A stretch of 64,000 nt of DNA from GCA-2728135 sp002728135 (GTDB lineage: Bacteria; Pseudomonadota; Alphaproteobacteria; UBA828). This document shows, in pieces, positions 27,108 to 36,180 of the stretch. Made by a program: the position numbers and the translations under genes. The notes under the pieces are model-generated. The model saw nothing but the letters and a program-made list of their open reading frames with translations, searched no databases and was not told the origin of the DNA. Each line of letters begins with the position of its first letter. Within the stretch, counting starts at the first letter, position 1. The stretch lies in assembly GCA_963997635.1 (NCBI GenBank), contig CAXEND010000006.1:58734-122733 (forward strand). The letters are read 5' to 3'.

Positions 27108-27929
27108 TTATCTAACTGGTTTATTACCTTCAATTAAAATACGAGTCATTTCTCTAGGTAAGTTGCCAAAATTATTCTCAACTCTATGCATGGTACATCG
27201 ATTATCCCATATTAAGATATCACCACTTTTCCACCTATGCCTGTACAAAAACTTATCTTGGGTGGAAAAATCAATTAAGTAATCTAATAATTTATCTCCC
27301 TGCTCATAATCCATTCCTATAAGGTGATCTATTCGATTTGGGTTAAGGTAAATTGCCTTATGTCCTGTTTCGGGGTGAGTTCTAACAATTGGGTGGATAA
27401 CATCTGATGTTTCACTATTTTCTTGTTCTGACAATTTAGGTACTTTAGATGCATTACGCCTAGAAAGGTATTTATGTACAGCATCAATTTTACTTATTTT
27501 ATCTTTAACTACAGGGTCCAAACTTTTCCATGCGGAGCTCATATCAGCAAAAATCGTATCACCTAATCCATTACCCGGTATTATATTTGCACACAATAAT
27601 GTGATTGCAGACGGATTATCCAAATATGAGTCGTCAGTGTGCCAGAATGAACCAAGAACAATTTTTTGACCATCACCTAATGTATCACGGTGTTGATTAG
27701 AAATAACTGAAATTTCAGGAAAGCTTTCATTACGATGTTCCCTTATTAATTGGACTTTAGGTGTCCCAAGTTTATGAGCTAGTTGTGAAAATAACTTAGG
27801 GGTAAATTGCTTGCCACGCAAACAAACAACACCATACTCCAAAAGGGTGTTATTTAATTGGCATTCTGATTTATTAACAATATGATCATTTAACTTACAA
27901 TCAATAATTTTACCAAATGGTCTCATCAC
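27108..27929 (-). CDS. TauD/TfdA family 2-oxoglutarate-dependent dioxygenase
   Basis: A 273-residue non-heme iron dioxygenase. The iron triad is visible as His97-x-Asp99 in 'SFWHTDDSYLD' and His248 in 'CTMHRVENN', with a 2-oxoglutarate-binding Arg shortly after (Arg259 or Arg263). The family hydroxylates substrates such as taurine, other sulfonates, aryloxyalkanoates or gamma-butyrobetaine. The neighbouring GMC oxidase and the nearby molybdenum hydroxylase suggest an oxidative catabolic island, but the substrate is not given. First gene of a minus-strand pair; divergent from the hydroxylase operon. Confidence 0.92.
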   Translation of the reverse strand: MMRPFGKIIDCKLNDHIVNKSECQLNNTLLEYGVVCLRGKQFTPKLFSQLAHKLGTPKVQLIREHRNESFPEISVISNQHRDTLGDGQKIVLGSFWHTDDSYLDNPSAITLLCANIIPGNGLGDTIFADMSSAWKSLDPVVKDKISKIDAVHKYLSRRNASKVPKLSEQENSETSDVIHPIVRTHPETGHKAIYLNPNRIDHLIGMDYEQGDKLLDYLIDFSTQDKFLYRHRWKSGDILIWDNRCTMHRVENNFGNLPREMTRILIEGNKPVR

Positions 27930-28092
27930 AAATAATTCCCGGTTTTTAAAAATTCAATCGTCAAAAAAACATAATAAAAGGTTTAACTTGTTTTTTTTGA
28001 GAGTCTAATCTGTAATACTTCTAATTATTAATTTTTGACACAAGACTATAAATCCAACATATCTGAAAAATTTTAATTGAACGTGCATAAAA

Positions 28093-28953
28093 ATGATATA
28101 TGAAAGACCAAATACAGTCAGTGAGGCTGTGGAAATATTATCAAAGTCTCACGAAAAAAAATCAATTCTTGCAGGCGGGACAGATCTATTAGTTCAAATG
28201 CGGTCAGGTTATTATAGGCCATCTCATATTGTAGATATTAAAAATATACCAGAAGCTACCCAGATTAGGGATGATGGAGATACATTCCTTGTTGGGGCAG
28301 GTGTTCCTGGAGCCCAACTCAGCGAACACGTTGAACTTATAAAAGCTTGGCCTGGAGTGATTGAGGCTATGGATTTAATTGGTTCCACCCAAATTCAAGG
28401 CAGAGCAACTCTTGGGGGAAATTTATGTAACGCCTCTCCCGCCGCTGATAGTGTTCCAGCAATGATTGCTGCTGATGCAACTTGTATAATTGCTGGGCCA
28501 AATGGTTATCGTGAAGAAAAAATAGAAAATGTTGTTACTGCACCCGGGGTAAGTTCAATCGCAAATAACGAGTTTGTTGTTAGTATTCGATTAGCTAAAT
28601 TTAAAACAGGTAGAGCAGATGCATATTTAAGATTTATACCTAGAACTGAGATGGATATAGCAGTGGTTGGTGCAGCCGTTTGTGTATTAATAGATAAAAA
28701 AGGTATATGTCTCAACGCCAAAGTTTCTCTAGGTGCAGTTGCACCAACACAAGTAGTTATAGAAACTGCCCCACAAATACTAATAGGCACCAGACTCGAC
28801 GAAGAAACACTTGATAAATTAGCAAAAGCTGCACGTGCATCTTGCAATCCTATTGATGATAAACGTGGAACAATAGAATATAGAACTTCAGTAGCAGGTG
28901 TTCTGACGAAACGTGCAGCTAAAATAGCATTTGATCGTGCAGGGGGAGCCTAA
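28093..28953 (+). CDS. Molybdenum hydroxylase FAD-binding (medium) subunit
   Basis: A 286-residue FAD-binding subunit of the xanthine oxidase/CO dehydrogenase family. The two flavin contacts are 'ILAGGTDLLVQMRSG' near residue 32 and 'TLGGNLCNASPAADSVPA' near residue 109. The C-terminal domain 'YRTSVAGVLTKRAAKIAF' is standard. It passes electrons from the iron-sulfur subunit to an acceptor. It is the first gene of an operon ordered medium, small, large, the order typical of CoxMSL-type enzymes, with two and one base between the genes. Confidence 0.93.
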   Translation: MIYERPNTVSEAVEILSKSHEKKSILAGGTDLLVQMRSGYYRPSHIVDIKNIPEATQIRDDGDTFLVGAGVPGAQLSEHVELIKAWPGVIEAMDLIGSTQIQGRATLGGNLCNASPAADSVPAMIAADATCIIAGPNGYREEKIENVVTAPGVSSIANNEFVVSIRLAKFKTGRADAYLRFIPRTEMDIAVVGAAVCVLIDKKGICLNAKVSLGAVAPTQVVIETAPQILIGTRLDEETLDKLAKAARASCNPIDDKRGTIEYRTSVAGVLTKRAAKIAFDRAGGA

Positions 28954-28955
28954 TT

Positions 28956-29429
28956 ATGAAAACTCATATAACGACTACAGTAAATGGCGAACCAGAAGAG
29001 TTTCTGTGTGAAACTGAACAAACACTATTGGATATTCTGCGTGATGAATTAAATCTTACAGGTAGTAAAGAGGGCTGTTCATCAGGAGATTGTGGTGCTT
29101 GCAGCATCATCTTAAATGGAAGATTAGTATGCGCATGTCTAGTATTAGCTGTTGAAGCTGAGGGTCAAAAAATAGAAACTATTGAAGGAATGGCTGACGG
29201 CGAAGAATTACATCCCTTACAAAAGAATTTTCTCAAAGATGCAGCATTACAGTGTGGTATTTGCACTCCAGGATTTTTAATAGCCGCAAAAGCTTTGTTA
29301 GAAAAAAATTTAAACCCAACTGAAAAAGAGGTCAGATATTGGCTAGCAGGAAACCTTTGCCGTTGCACAGGATATGATAAAATTATTCGTTCTGTTCTTA
29401 ATACGGCTGAAGAAATGAGGAGAAAATAA
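28956..29429 (+). CDS. Molybdenum hydroxylase [2Fe-2S] (small) subunit
   Basis: A 157-residue iron-sulfur subunit. The plant-ferredoxin-like cluster is held by Cys41, Cys46, Cys49 and Cys59 ('GCSSGDCGACS' and 'RLVCAC'). The second cluster is held by Cys100, Cys103, Cys135 and Cys137 ('CGICTPGF' and 'CRCTGY'). All eight ligands are present, so both clusters should form. It links the molybdenum site of the large subunit to the flavin subunit. Start two bases after the upstream stop. Confidence 0.95.
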   Translation: MKTHITTTVNGEPEEFLCETEQTLLDILRDELNLTGSKEGCSSGDCGACSIILNGRLVCACLVLAVEAEGQKIETIEGMADGEELHPLQKNFLKDAALQCGICTPGFLIAAKALLEKNLNPTEKEVRYWLAGNLCRCTGYDKIIRSVLNTAEEMRRK

Positions 29430-29430
29430 A

Positions 29431-31698
29431 ATGGCAACAGCATTAAAAGACTTCAAATGGGTCGGAACTAGAGCTGTTCGGCCAGATGGCGTTGAAAAAG
29501 TGACAGGCCGGGCAAAGTTTGGTGCAGACTTTTCTCTTCCAGGAATGCTCATTGGCAAAGTCTTAAGGAGTCCACATGCCCATGCTAAAATAAAATCTAT
29601 TAACATCGAGGCTGCTAGAACACTTAATGGAGTTAAAGCTATAATTACCGGTTCAGATTTTAATGAACTTCCTTCAGAGTGGGTTCCTGCAGGTGAAGTT
29701 CAGATTAATTTCAGAGATCTCTCAAGAAGTATCATGGCACGCAATAAAGTACTTTTTGAAGGACATCCAGTCGCAGCAGTAGCAGCAACATCTGAAATAA
29801 TTGCTAGAGAGGCACTTGCACTTATTAAAGTTGAATATGAGATTCTGCCTCATGTTATTGACGTCGAAGCCGCAATGTCCCCTGATGCACCAATTTTACA
29901 TGAAGATTTATTTACTGCCGGAGTTGAACCATCACCAAAAACAGCATCAAACATTGCAAAGCGTGTAGATTATAGTTCGGGTAATATAGATGACGGTTTT
30001 AAAGAAGCAGATGTCATTATAGAAAAACATTTTACAACACAACCTGTTCATCAGGGTTACATCGAACCACATGCGACGGTTGCTAGTGCTTCAGAAGATG
30101 GCCAATGCTCAATTTGGACCAGTACACAAGGTCAATATGTAGTTCGTGCATATTGCTCAGAGGTCTTACAACTAGATATATCAAGTATTAGAGTTACCCC
30201 ATCAGAAATTGGTGGAGGTTTTGGCGGAAAAACAACAGTTTACCTTGAACCTCTAGCACTAGCATTATCTAAAAAAGCCTTTCGTCCGGTCAAAATGGTG
30301 ATGAGCCGCGAGGAAGTCTTCAGATCTTCTGGACCGACATCAGGGAGCTCTATGAAAATTAAAATTGGGGCAAGAAGTGATGGAACTATAACTGCCGCTG
30401 ATGTTGAGTTAAAATATCAAGCTGGAGCCTTTCCCGGTTCACCCATTATGCCCGGCTGTATGTGTGCGTTAGCACCGTATAATATATCTAATGCTAAGGT
30501 TGTCGGCTATGACGTAGTTGTTAACCGGCCTAAAGTTGTTGCGTATAGAGCTCCCGGAGCACCAATTTCAGAATATGCTGTAGAATGCGTAATAAATGAA
30601 ATAGCAACAAAACTAAATATCGACCCCCTTGATATAAGAGAAAAAAATGCTGCAAAAGAAGGGACACGAGCATTATATGGCCCACAATTTGGTGCAATAG
30701 GATATATAGAAACATTACTTGCAGCTCGAGGAAGCAACCACTACAAAAGCAAATTACATGAGAACCAAGGTAGAGGGGTAGCATCTGGTTTCTGGTTTAA
30801 TATTGGAGGTGAAAGTTGTGCAACTATAAATATAAATACTGATGGAACTGCTGAACTTGTCTTGGGTAACCCTGACATAGGAGGATCTCGAGCAAGCCTT
30901 GCAATGATAGCCGCAGAAGCCCTTGGAATAGATTATAATAAAGTGCACCCCATAATTTCAGATACTTCAGGATTGGGATATAATTTCCTTACAGGTGGTA
31001 GTAGAACCACATTTGCAGGTGGATTAGCAGTGAATGAAGCTGCAGAAGATGTAGTTCGTCAAATCAGAGAACGTGCATCAAAAATATGGGATATACCGGA
31101 AGAAGCTGTAACTTGGGAGGATGGTTTTGTAAGACCAGCTGGAACAAATGCAGGTAATTTTGAACCACTATCTTTAGCAGACGTTGCAGGTATGGCTGCA
31201 AAAACTGGTGGTCCAATCAGTGGACATGCACAGCTCAATGCACAAGGAGCTGGCCCTGGCTTTGGAACACATATATGTGATGTTGAAGTTGACGAAGAAA
31301 CAGGTCGGGTTACGATCTTAAGATACACGGTTGTTCAAGATGTTGGTAAAGCTATTCATCCAAGCTATGTCGAAGGTCAAATGCAAGGCGGGGCATCACA
31401 AGGGATTGGGTGGGCACTTAATGAAGAATATATTTATGACGAAGAAGGAAAACTACAAAATGCTGGATTCCTGGACTATAGAATCCCTGTAGCATCAGAT
31501 TTACCAATGATTGATACAATAATTGTAGAAGTTCCAAACCCTAGACATCCATATGGTGTAAAAGGTGTTGGAGAGGTACCAATTGTTCCTCCGATGGCAG
31601 CTGTTGCTGGTGCTATTGCAGATGCAATAGGAGTTCACCTTACTGATCTTCCAATGTCACCACCACGTATTCTAAAAGAATTAAATAAAAAACAATGA
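29431..31698 (+). CDS. Molybdenum hydroxylase large subunit, xanthine oxidase family, not a canonical CoxL
   Basis: A 755-residue molybdopterin subunit. 'GGGFGGKTTVYLEPLAL' (261-277) is the cofactor loop, and Glu715 in 'GVKGVGE' is the catalytic base of the family. The active-site loop reads AYRAPGAP at 371-378. True form I CO dehydrogenase has AYxCSFR with the copper-binding Cys, and form II has AYRGAGR; neither is present, so CO oxidation is unlikely. AYRAPG-type loops occur in xanthine-dehydrogenase-like and aromatic or aldehyde hydroxylases. It probably hydroxylates a heterocycle or aldehyde in the cytoplasm. The substrate is unknown. Confidence 0.92.
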   Translation: MATALKDFKWVGTRAVRPDGVEKVTGRAKFGADFSLPGMLIGKVLRSPHAHAKIKSINIEAARTLNGVKAIITGSDFNELPSEWVPAGEVQINFRDLSRSIMARNKVLFEGHPVAAVAATSEIIAREALALIKVEYEILPHVIDVEAAMSPDAPILHEDLFTAGVEPSPKTASNIAKRVDYSSGNIDDGFKEADVIIEKHFTTQPVHQGYIEPHATVASASEDGQCSIWTSTQGQYVVRAYCSEVLQLDISSIRVTPSEIGGGFGGKTTVYLEPLALALSKKAFRPVKMVMSREEVFRSSGPTSGSSMKIKIGARSDGTITAADVELKYQAGAFPGSPIMPGCMCALAPYNISNAKVVGYDVVVNRPKVVAYRAPGAPISEYAVECVINEIATKLNIDPLDIREKNAAKEGTRALYGPQFGAIGYIETLLAARGSNHYKSKLHENQGRGVASGFWFNIGGESCATININTDGTAELVLGNPDIGGSRASLAMIAAEALGIDYNKVHPIISDTSGLGYNFLTGGSRTTFAGGLAVNEAAEDVVRQIRERASKIWDIPEEAVTWEDGFVRPAGTNAGNFEPLSLADVAGMAAKTGGPISGHAQLNAQGAGPGFGTHICDVEVDEETGRVTILRYTVVQDVGKAIHPSYVEGQMQGGASQGIGWALNEEYIYDEEGKLQNAGFLDYRIPVASDLPMIDTIIVEVPNPRHPYGVKGVGEVPIVPPMAAVAGAIADAIGVHLTDLPMSPPRILKELNKKQ

Positions 31699-31720
31699 TT
31701 TACCCAGAAAAATTCATTTT

Positions 31721-31972
31721 ATGGTAAAAGTAATTTTGACTGAAAGTTTGGCAAAAAAATACACATCTGGTGAAACACAGATAACTATCGAAGCTAATAC
31801 TATCCAAAAATTATTTGTAAATTTAAATGAAAGATATCCCGGAATAAACAAAGCCTTAAACCACGAAGGAATATCAGTCGTGATAGATGGAGAAATCTTT
31901 CAAGATGCACTGTATGAGAGATTAGAAGGGGTATCGGAGATATGTTTTATTCCCAGAATAGGTGGAGGGTAA
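31721..31972 (+). CDS. MoaD/ThiS-like sulfur carrier protein
   Basis: An 83-residue ubiquitin-fold protein. The pattern 'TIEANTIQKLFVNLNERYPGI' and the C-terminal 'ICFIPRIGGG' fit MoaD/ThiS, whose terminal glycine is activated as thiocarboxylate to donate sulfur for molybdopterin. Here the tail has three glycines rather than the usual two. It lies 22 bp after the hydroxylase large-subunit gene on the same strand and is probably a dedicated carrier for its cofactor, although a general MoaD role is possible. Confidence 0.82.
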   Translation: MVKVILTESLAKKYTSGETQITIEANTIQKLFVNLNERYPGINKALNHEGISVVIDGEIFQDALYERLEGVSEICFIPRIGGG

Positions 31973-31981
31973 CAGTAGATA

Positions 31982-33040
31982 CTAAGTAGTAAGGTATTCT
32001 TCAGCAATAAGACAAGTAAGCCTAATAAACTCTGGTGCAAGTAATTGTGCAGACTCTGAATCAGCCCGAGTTTGTATCCATCCCAGATAAGTAAAACCAC
32101 GGATTAAATGAAATAAAAGACAATTTTCAATCGTTTTATCAGGAAGTTTGCGTTTTTGTTGGTAACCTCTCAACACAGCATCTTTGATACAATTAAATTG
32201 AGGCTCACCATAAAAGAAAAAGGTTATTGTAGCCAAATCAAATAAATGCCAACCAAAACCGCAATCATCAAAATCAATAAGCCTTATAGAACCTTTATTA
32301 ACCAAAATATTTTCCGGTATAAGGTCTGCATGTATTAATCCATAGTTCTCTGAACTAGTAATATAAGAACAAAGATTTTCTCTCGCCTTTGAACTTGCAT
32401 GGAGTAATAGCTTTTTTTCTGATATAGTTAATGTTTTTAACTCCCAGAATCTTCCCCAAATAGGATCTTCACCTAGTATAGATTCTAGATTCCATGAGTG
32501 ACGTTCAAAGAAATCTGGTTTCTTCCAATTACTTGTATGATTATGTAAACTTGCGGCAAGGTTGCCAATTTCTTCATAAACCCATAATGGCTGATTTAAG
32601 GCATCATTTATACCATTTCCCTCAAGGATCCCTACTGGGTCTCCGTCAATCCAACTTAAAACATCTACCTGCCAAGTCTCACCTGACGGGCCATATCTTA
32701 TTGGGATAATATCTTGGCCATTTATAGCTGGGATTACTTGGGGAGCTTTAATGCCAATTTCTACAACAGATCGCATCCAGCTCAATTCCGATTGAAGCTC
32801 TATGTTGGAATGATATCCACTGCGATGAATACGGATAACTGCAGGTGATGAGTTATTGAAAAAAACTTTAAAAATTGCGTTTTCACGAAATTTAATTAAT
32901 TCTGGTTTTGAGTCGTTAATTCCCCAATGATTCATTGCAATAGTTGCTAGATCCCTCATAAAGGAATATTTCTTTGAGGTCTTCAAAAAATTAGATTGAT
33001 AATTGGAATCAGCATATTTAAAAATATTATCACTTAACAT
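31982..33040 (-). CDS. APH-family phosphotransferase (small-molecule kinase)
   Basis: A 352-residue aminoglycoside-phosphotransferase-like kinase. The catalytic loop is His237-x-Asp239 in 'LIHADLIPENIL' with Asn244, and the metal-binding 'IDFDD' begins at Ile255, giving Asp256. The ATP-binding N-lobe lies around residues 55-130. Such proteins phosphorylate hydroxyls of amino alcohols, homoserine or similar metabolites, and are not reliable evidence of antibiotic resistance. It converges on the MoaD-like gene with nine bases between their stops. Its substrate is unknown. Confidence 0.85.
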   Translation of the reverse strand: MLSDNIFKYADSNYQSNFLKTSKKYSFMRDLATIAMNHWGINDSKPELIKFRENAIFKVFFNNSSPAVIRIHRSGYHSNIELQSELSWMRSVVEIGIKAPQVIPAINGQDIIPIRYGPSGETWQVDVLSWIDGDPVGILEGNGINDALNQPLWVYEEIGNLAASLHNHTSNWKKPDFFERHSWNLESILGEDPIWGRFWELKTLTISEKKLLLHASSKARENLCSYITSSENYGLIHADLIPENILVNKGSIRLIDFDDCGFGWHLFDLATITFFFYGEPQFNCIKDAVLRGYQQKRKLPDKTIENCLLFHLIRGFTYLGWIQTRADSESAQLLAPEFIRLTCLIAEEYLTT

Positions 33041-33171
33041 GGGGTAACATTTCTATTTATAGTGCATTCGTAGTGTTAATTATTATTGTTACAATTAAAT
33101 ATAACTATAACTAACCCAATTTAGGGACTCTTACCAAAAGAAAATAAGGGTTTTCCTTAGAGGTAATCTAA

Positions 33172-33792
33172 ATGTTTTACGACCCGCGGATTAATGACCA
33201 TGGCCTACCACATGACCCATTCAAATCTTGTGTTGCACCAAGACCTATAGGCTGGATTTCCAGTGTGGCCCAAGATGGGACAGTAAATTTGGCACCATAT
33301 AGTTTTTTCAATGCTGTAGCCGATAACCCACCTATGGTAATGTTTGTGGCTTCAGGAAACGATATATATGGACTTAAACATACATTATCAAATATAGAGT
33401 CCACTGGGGACTTTGTATGCAATATCGGCACTTGGGCATTACGCCATCAACTTAACAAGACTTCAACACCCGTGAGTGCAGATATAAATGAAATGGATTA
33501 CGCGAAATTGAATGCAATTCCCTCCAAAAATGTATCCTCACCTAGAATTAAAGAATCACCCATACATCTTGAATGTGAATATGACCAAACACTAGATCTT
33601 CCTTTCAATGGAGAGGGGAGAAACTCAGTTTGCTTTGGTAGAGTCGTGGGTATCCATATTTCTGAAGAAATTCTTTCCGATGGTCTTATAGATATGGAAA
33701 AATTCAGACCCATTGCTCGTCTAGGATATCATCAATATACTGTCGTAGAAAAAGTATTTGAGATGATTAGACCTACAATTGAAGATGTTTAG
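33172..33792 (+). CDS. Flavin reductase family protein (DIM6/NtaB), second copy
   Basis: A 206-residue flavoprotein domain. The segments 'APRPIGWISSVAQDGTVNLAPYSFFNAVADNPPM' (read in two parts, residues 22-34 and 35-55) and 'GDFVCNIGTW' are typical of the flavin reductase-like family that binds FMN. This copy is of the subgroup with the 'RPIGWISS' motif, different from the one at 20530-21123. Function may be flavin reduction or simple FMN binding. Ribosome site AGAGG. Single gene. Confidence 0.87.
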   Translation: MFYDPRINDHGLPHDPFKSCVAPRPIGWISSVAQDGTVNLAPYSFFNAVADNPPMVMFVASGNDIYGLKHTLSNIESTGDFVCNIGTWALRHQLNKTSTPVSADINEMDYAKLNAIPSKNVSSPRIKESPIHLECEYDQTLDLPFNGEGRNSVCFGRVVGIHISEEILSDGLIDMEKFRPIARLGYHQYTVVEKVFEMIRPTIEDV

Positions 33793-34094
33793 GAGTTTTT
33801 TAATAGTTAAAAACCTGAATTAAAATATATAAAATAGTCTTTAGTAATGTATATTTACTTGCTAATTTAAAGTTTAGAAACTGCAAATACAAAATTAATA
33901 TGAATTAATTACTATAATTAAAAAATAATTAAATTAATTCAAGTATCTGTTTTTATTGCATAAATAATATTTCAAGTAGTTTTTTATTATCACATTTCTA
34001 TTGTGCCTCTAGATATTATATGGAACCTACTCCAGAATGGTATCTTGGTCCAAAATTTTATTAATTTATAAGTAACAAAGCTCTGGGAGAGTAA
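33793..34094 (+). promoter_or_regulatory. Upstream region of the second importer
   Basis: 302 bp, very AT-rich, holding the promoter of the next gene. Near its end, 34021-34052 can fold into a short nested hairpin (TGGA/TCCA and CC/GG outside, CCA-GAA-TGG inside). No small ORF or known RNA element is recognised. The ribosome site GGGAGA (34085-34090) precedes two adjacent ATG codons. Confidence 0.4.
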
Positions 34095-35297
34095 ATGATG
34101 AAATTGACATTTAAAACATTTGCTGCAGCAACATTAGCAGTATTTTGTATAGCTGGAGCACCTGCTCTTAAAGCTGATGGACATGCCGTGAAGATTGGAG
34201 TTATTCTTGGATTCACAGGCCCTATTGAATCTTTAACACCTGACATGGCAGCATCTGCTGAATTAGCCATGAAAGAAGTTTCAGATTCCGGTGCATTACT
34301 TGGTGGTAAGAAATTAACACCTGTTAGGGCTGACTCTACATGCATAGATGCCGCGGCCGCTACTGCGGCAGCTGAAAGGCTCGTTTCAGCTGATTCTGTT
34401 AATGCCATATTTGGAGCCGACTGCTCTGGTGTCACAACAGCAATAGCTAATAATGTTGCAGTACCAAATGGTGTAGTAATGATTTCACCATCAGCTACTT
34501 CACCAGCACTTACATCAATTGAAGATAAGGGATATTTCTTTAGAACTGCTCCATCAGACGCAAGACAAGGAGAGGTATTAGCTAAGGTTCTTAAATCCCG
34601 CGGTATTAGTAATGTTGCTGTGACATATACTAACAATGACTATGGTAAAGGCCTTGCATCAAGTTTTAGTAGTGCATTTGAAGGTAAAATTGAAATATCT
34701 GCTGCTCATGAAGATGGTAAAGGTGACTATTCAGCCGAAGTTGCAGCTCTAGCCGCAACTGGATCCGAGCACCTAGTTGTATTTGGATATCTTGATCAAG
34801 GCGGAAAGGGTATTATCCAAGCCTCGCTTGACACAGGTGCTTTCAGCAATTTCATTCTAGCTGATGGTATGATCGGAGAATCTCTCATTGAAGCAATTGG
34901 AGATGGCTTAAACGGAACAATTGGAACATTACCCGGATCAGAATCTGAAGGAGCACAAATGTTTCTAGCACACGCAAAAGCTAATGGCGTTAATGGTGAT
35001 GGTCCTTTCCGAGGCGAGTCATATGATGCGGCTGCCCTAATCGCACTTGCCATGCAAGCATCTGGATCAACAGATCGTGCAGCTATTCAATCTAAAATTA
35101 TGGATGTTGCAAACGCACCAGGTGAAATAATTCTTCCTGGGCAACTCGCCAAAGCTCTAAATATACTAGCTGATGGTGGAGCGGTTAACTACGAAGGTGC
35201 AACAAATGTTGAATTCACTGATGTAGGCGAAGCTTTTGGCTCTTATAAAGAATTAGAAGTAAAGAATGGTAAATTTACAACTGTAAAAGTTCACTAA
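34095..35297 (+). CDS. ABC transporter substrate-binding protein, branched-chain amino acid type
   Basis: A 400-residue periplasmic binding protein (type 1, LivJ-like). Residues 1-28 are a signal peptide with likely cleavage after 'LKADG' or 'PALKA'. The mature part begins 'HAVKIGVILGFTGPIESL' and has 'NAIFGADCSGVTTAIAN' and 'GESYDAAALIALAMQASG'. A second ATG three bases downstream has better spacing to the GGGAGA ribosome site and may be the true start. First gene of a complete importer operon. A strong hairpin follows the stop, so this protein is likely made in excess over the downstream subunits. Confidence 0.93.
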   Translation: MMKLTFKTFAAATLAVFCIAGAPALKADGHAVKIGVILGFTGPIESLTPDMAASAELAMKEVSDSGALLGGKKLTPVRADSTCIDAAAATAAAERLVSADSVNAIFGADCSGVTTAIANNVAVPNGVVMISPSATSPALTSIEDKGYFFRTAPSDARQGEVLAKVLKSRGISNVAVTYTNNDYGKGLASSFSSAFEGKIEISAAHEDGKGDYSAEVAALAATGSEHLVVFGYLDQGGKGIIQASLDTGAFSNFILADGMIGESLIEAIGDGLNGTIGTLPGSESEGAQMFLAHAKANGVNGDGPFRGESYDAAALIALAMQASGSTDRAAIQSKIMDVANAPGEIILPGQLAKALNILADGGAVNYEGATNVEFTDVGEAFGSYKELEVKNGKFTTVKVH

Positions 35298-35300
35298 ATA

Positions 35301-35336
35301 TATATCCCCCGTAGAGGTCTCTCTACGGGGGATATA
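35301..35336 (+). terminator. 16-bp hairpin between binding-protein and ATPase genes
   Basis: A perfect 16-bp stem (35301-35316 with 35321-35336, core CCCCCGTAGAG/CTCTACGGGGG) with a GTCT loop begins three bases after the stop codon. The following bases (TCATCCCC) are not a T run, so it is not a standard terminator. Hairpins at this place commonly protect the binding-protein mRNA or cause partial termination before the transporter genes. Confidence 0.75.
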
Positions 35337-35397
35337 TCATCCCCACTAGTTTGTAAGACTATACCTCAATAGGTATATAATAAGCTAAACTAAAAAC

Positions 35398-36180
35398 ATG
35401 ATTAGAGTTGATAATGTTTATAAAACTTTTGGCGGATTAAAAGCCGTCGATGGCGTAAGTTTAGACCTTAAAGAAGGTTCTATAACTGGGCTTATTGGTC
35501 CAAATGGAGCTGGCAAAACAACATTGTTCAACATAATTGCTGGTAAATTTCCTCTAGATTCCGGACAAATATGGCTTAAAAATGAGAATGTTACTGGACT
35601 TTCTCCGCACGAACTTTTTGATAAAGGTATTCTTCGTACATTTCAGATTGCACAAGAATTCTACTCTCTTACAGTAATAGAAAATCTCATGGTTGTACCT
35701 AACAATCAGACTGGTGAATCATTATTTGGAGCTTGTTTTCGTTCTGGCTTAGTTAAAAAGGAAGAATCAGAAATTCGTGATAGAGCATCAGATGTCCTTG
35801 AGTTTCTTAATCTCTCAGATTTGGCCTATGAGAAAGCCGGAAATTTATCTGGAGGACAGAAGAAACTCTTAGAGCTTGGTAGAACTATGATGGTAGAACC
35901 TAAAATTGTTTTTCTTGATGAGGTAGGTGCTGGTGTAAATAGAACCTTATTAAGAAGTATAGGTGATGCAATTTATAAATTAAATAAAGAAAGAAATTAT
36001 ACATTTTGCATGATTGAACATGATATGGATTTCATCACACGCCTATGCGAGCCGGTTATAGTTATGGCAGAAGGAAAAATTTTAATGCAAGGATCTGCAC
36101 TTCAAGTTCAATCCGATGAGCGTGTAATTGAGGCTTATCTCGGAACTGGCTTTAAAAACATATCGACTGTCATACCATGA
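35398..36180 (+). CDS. ABC transporter ATP-binding protein, LivG type (second importer)
   Basis: A 260-residue ATPase with Walker A 'GPNGAGKTTLFNIIAG' near residue 37, signature 'LSGGQKKLLELGRTMM' and Walker B 'IVFLDEVGAGV'. The Pro after Asp-Glu is replaced by Val, a modest departure from the usual DEP. Glu of the Walker B is kept, so ATP hydrolysis should be intact. Its last four bases overlap the next start (ATGA). It is part of the second HAAT importer. Confidence 0.92.
   Translation: MIRVDNVYKTFGGLKAVDGVSLDLKEGSITGLIGPNGAGKTTLFNIIAGKFPLDSGQIWLKNENVTGLSPHELFDKGILRTFQIAQEFYSLTVIENLMVVPNNQTGESLFGACFRSGLVKKEESEIRDRASDVLEFLNLSDLAYEKAGNLSGGQKKLLELGRTMMVEPKIVFLDEVGAGVNRTLLRSIGDAIYKLNKERNYTFCMIEHDMDFITRLCEPVIVMAEGKILMQGSALQVQSDERVIEAYLGTGFKNISTVIP

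Noticed and set aside
29431..31698. CO dehydrogenase large subunit (coxL)
   Set aside because: The active-site loop lacks both the form I and form II signatures; only gene order resembles cox.
31982..33040. Aminoglycoside resistance gene
   Set aside because: The APH fold is shared by many metabolic kinases; nothing here indicates antibiotic specificity or mobility.
34061..34636. 191-residue minus-strand frame over the second binding-protein gene
   Set aside because: Complete overlap with a strongly supported gene with signal peptide and ribosome site; no recognisable domain.
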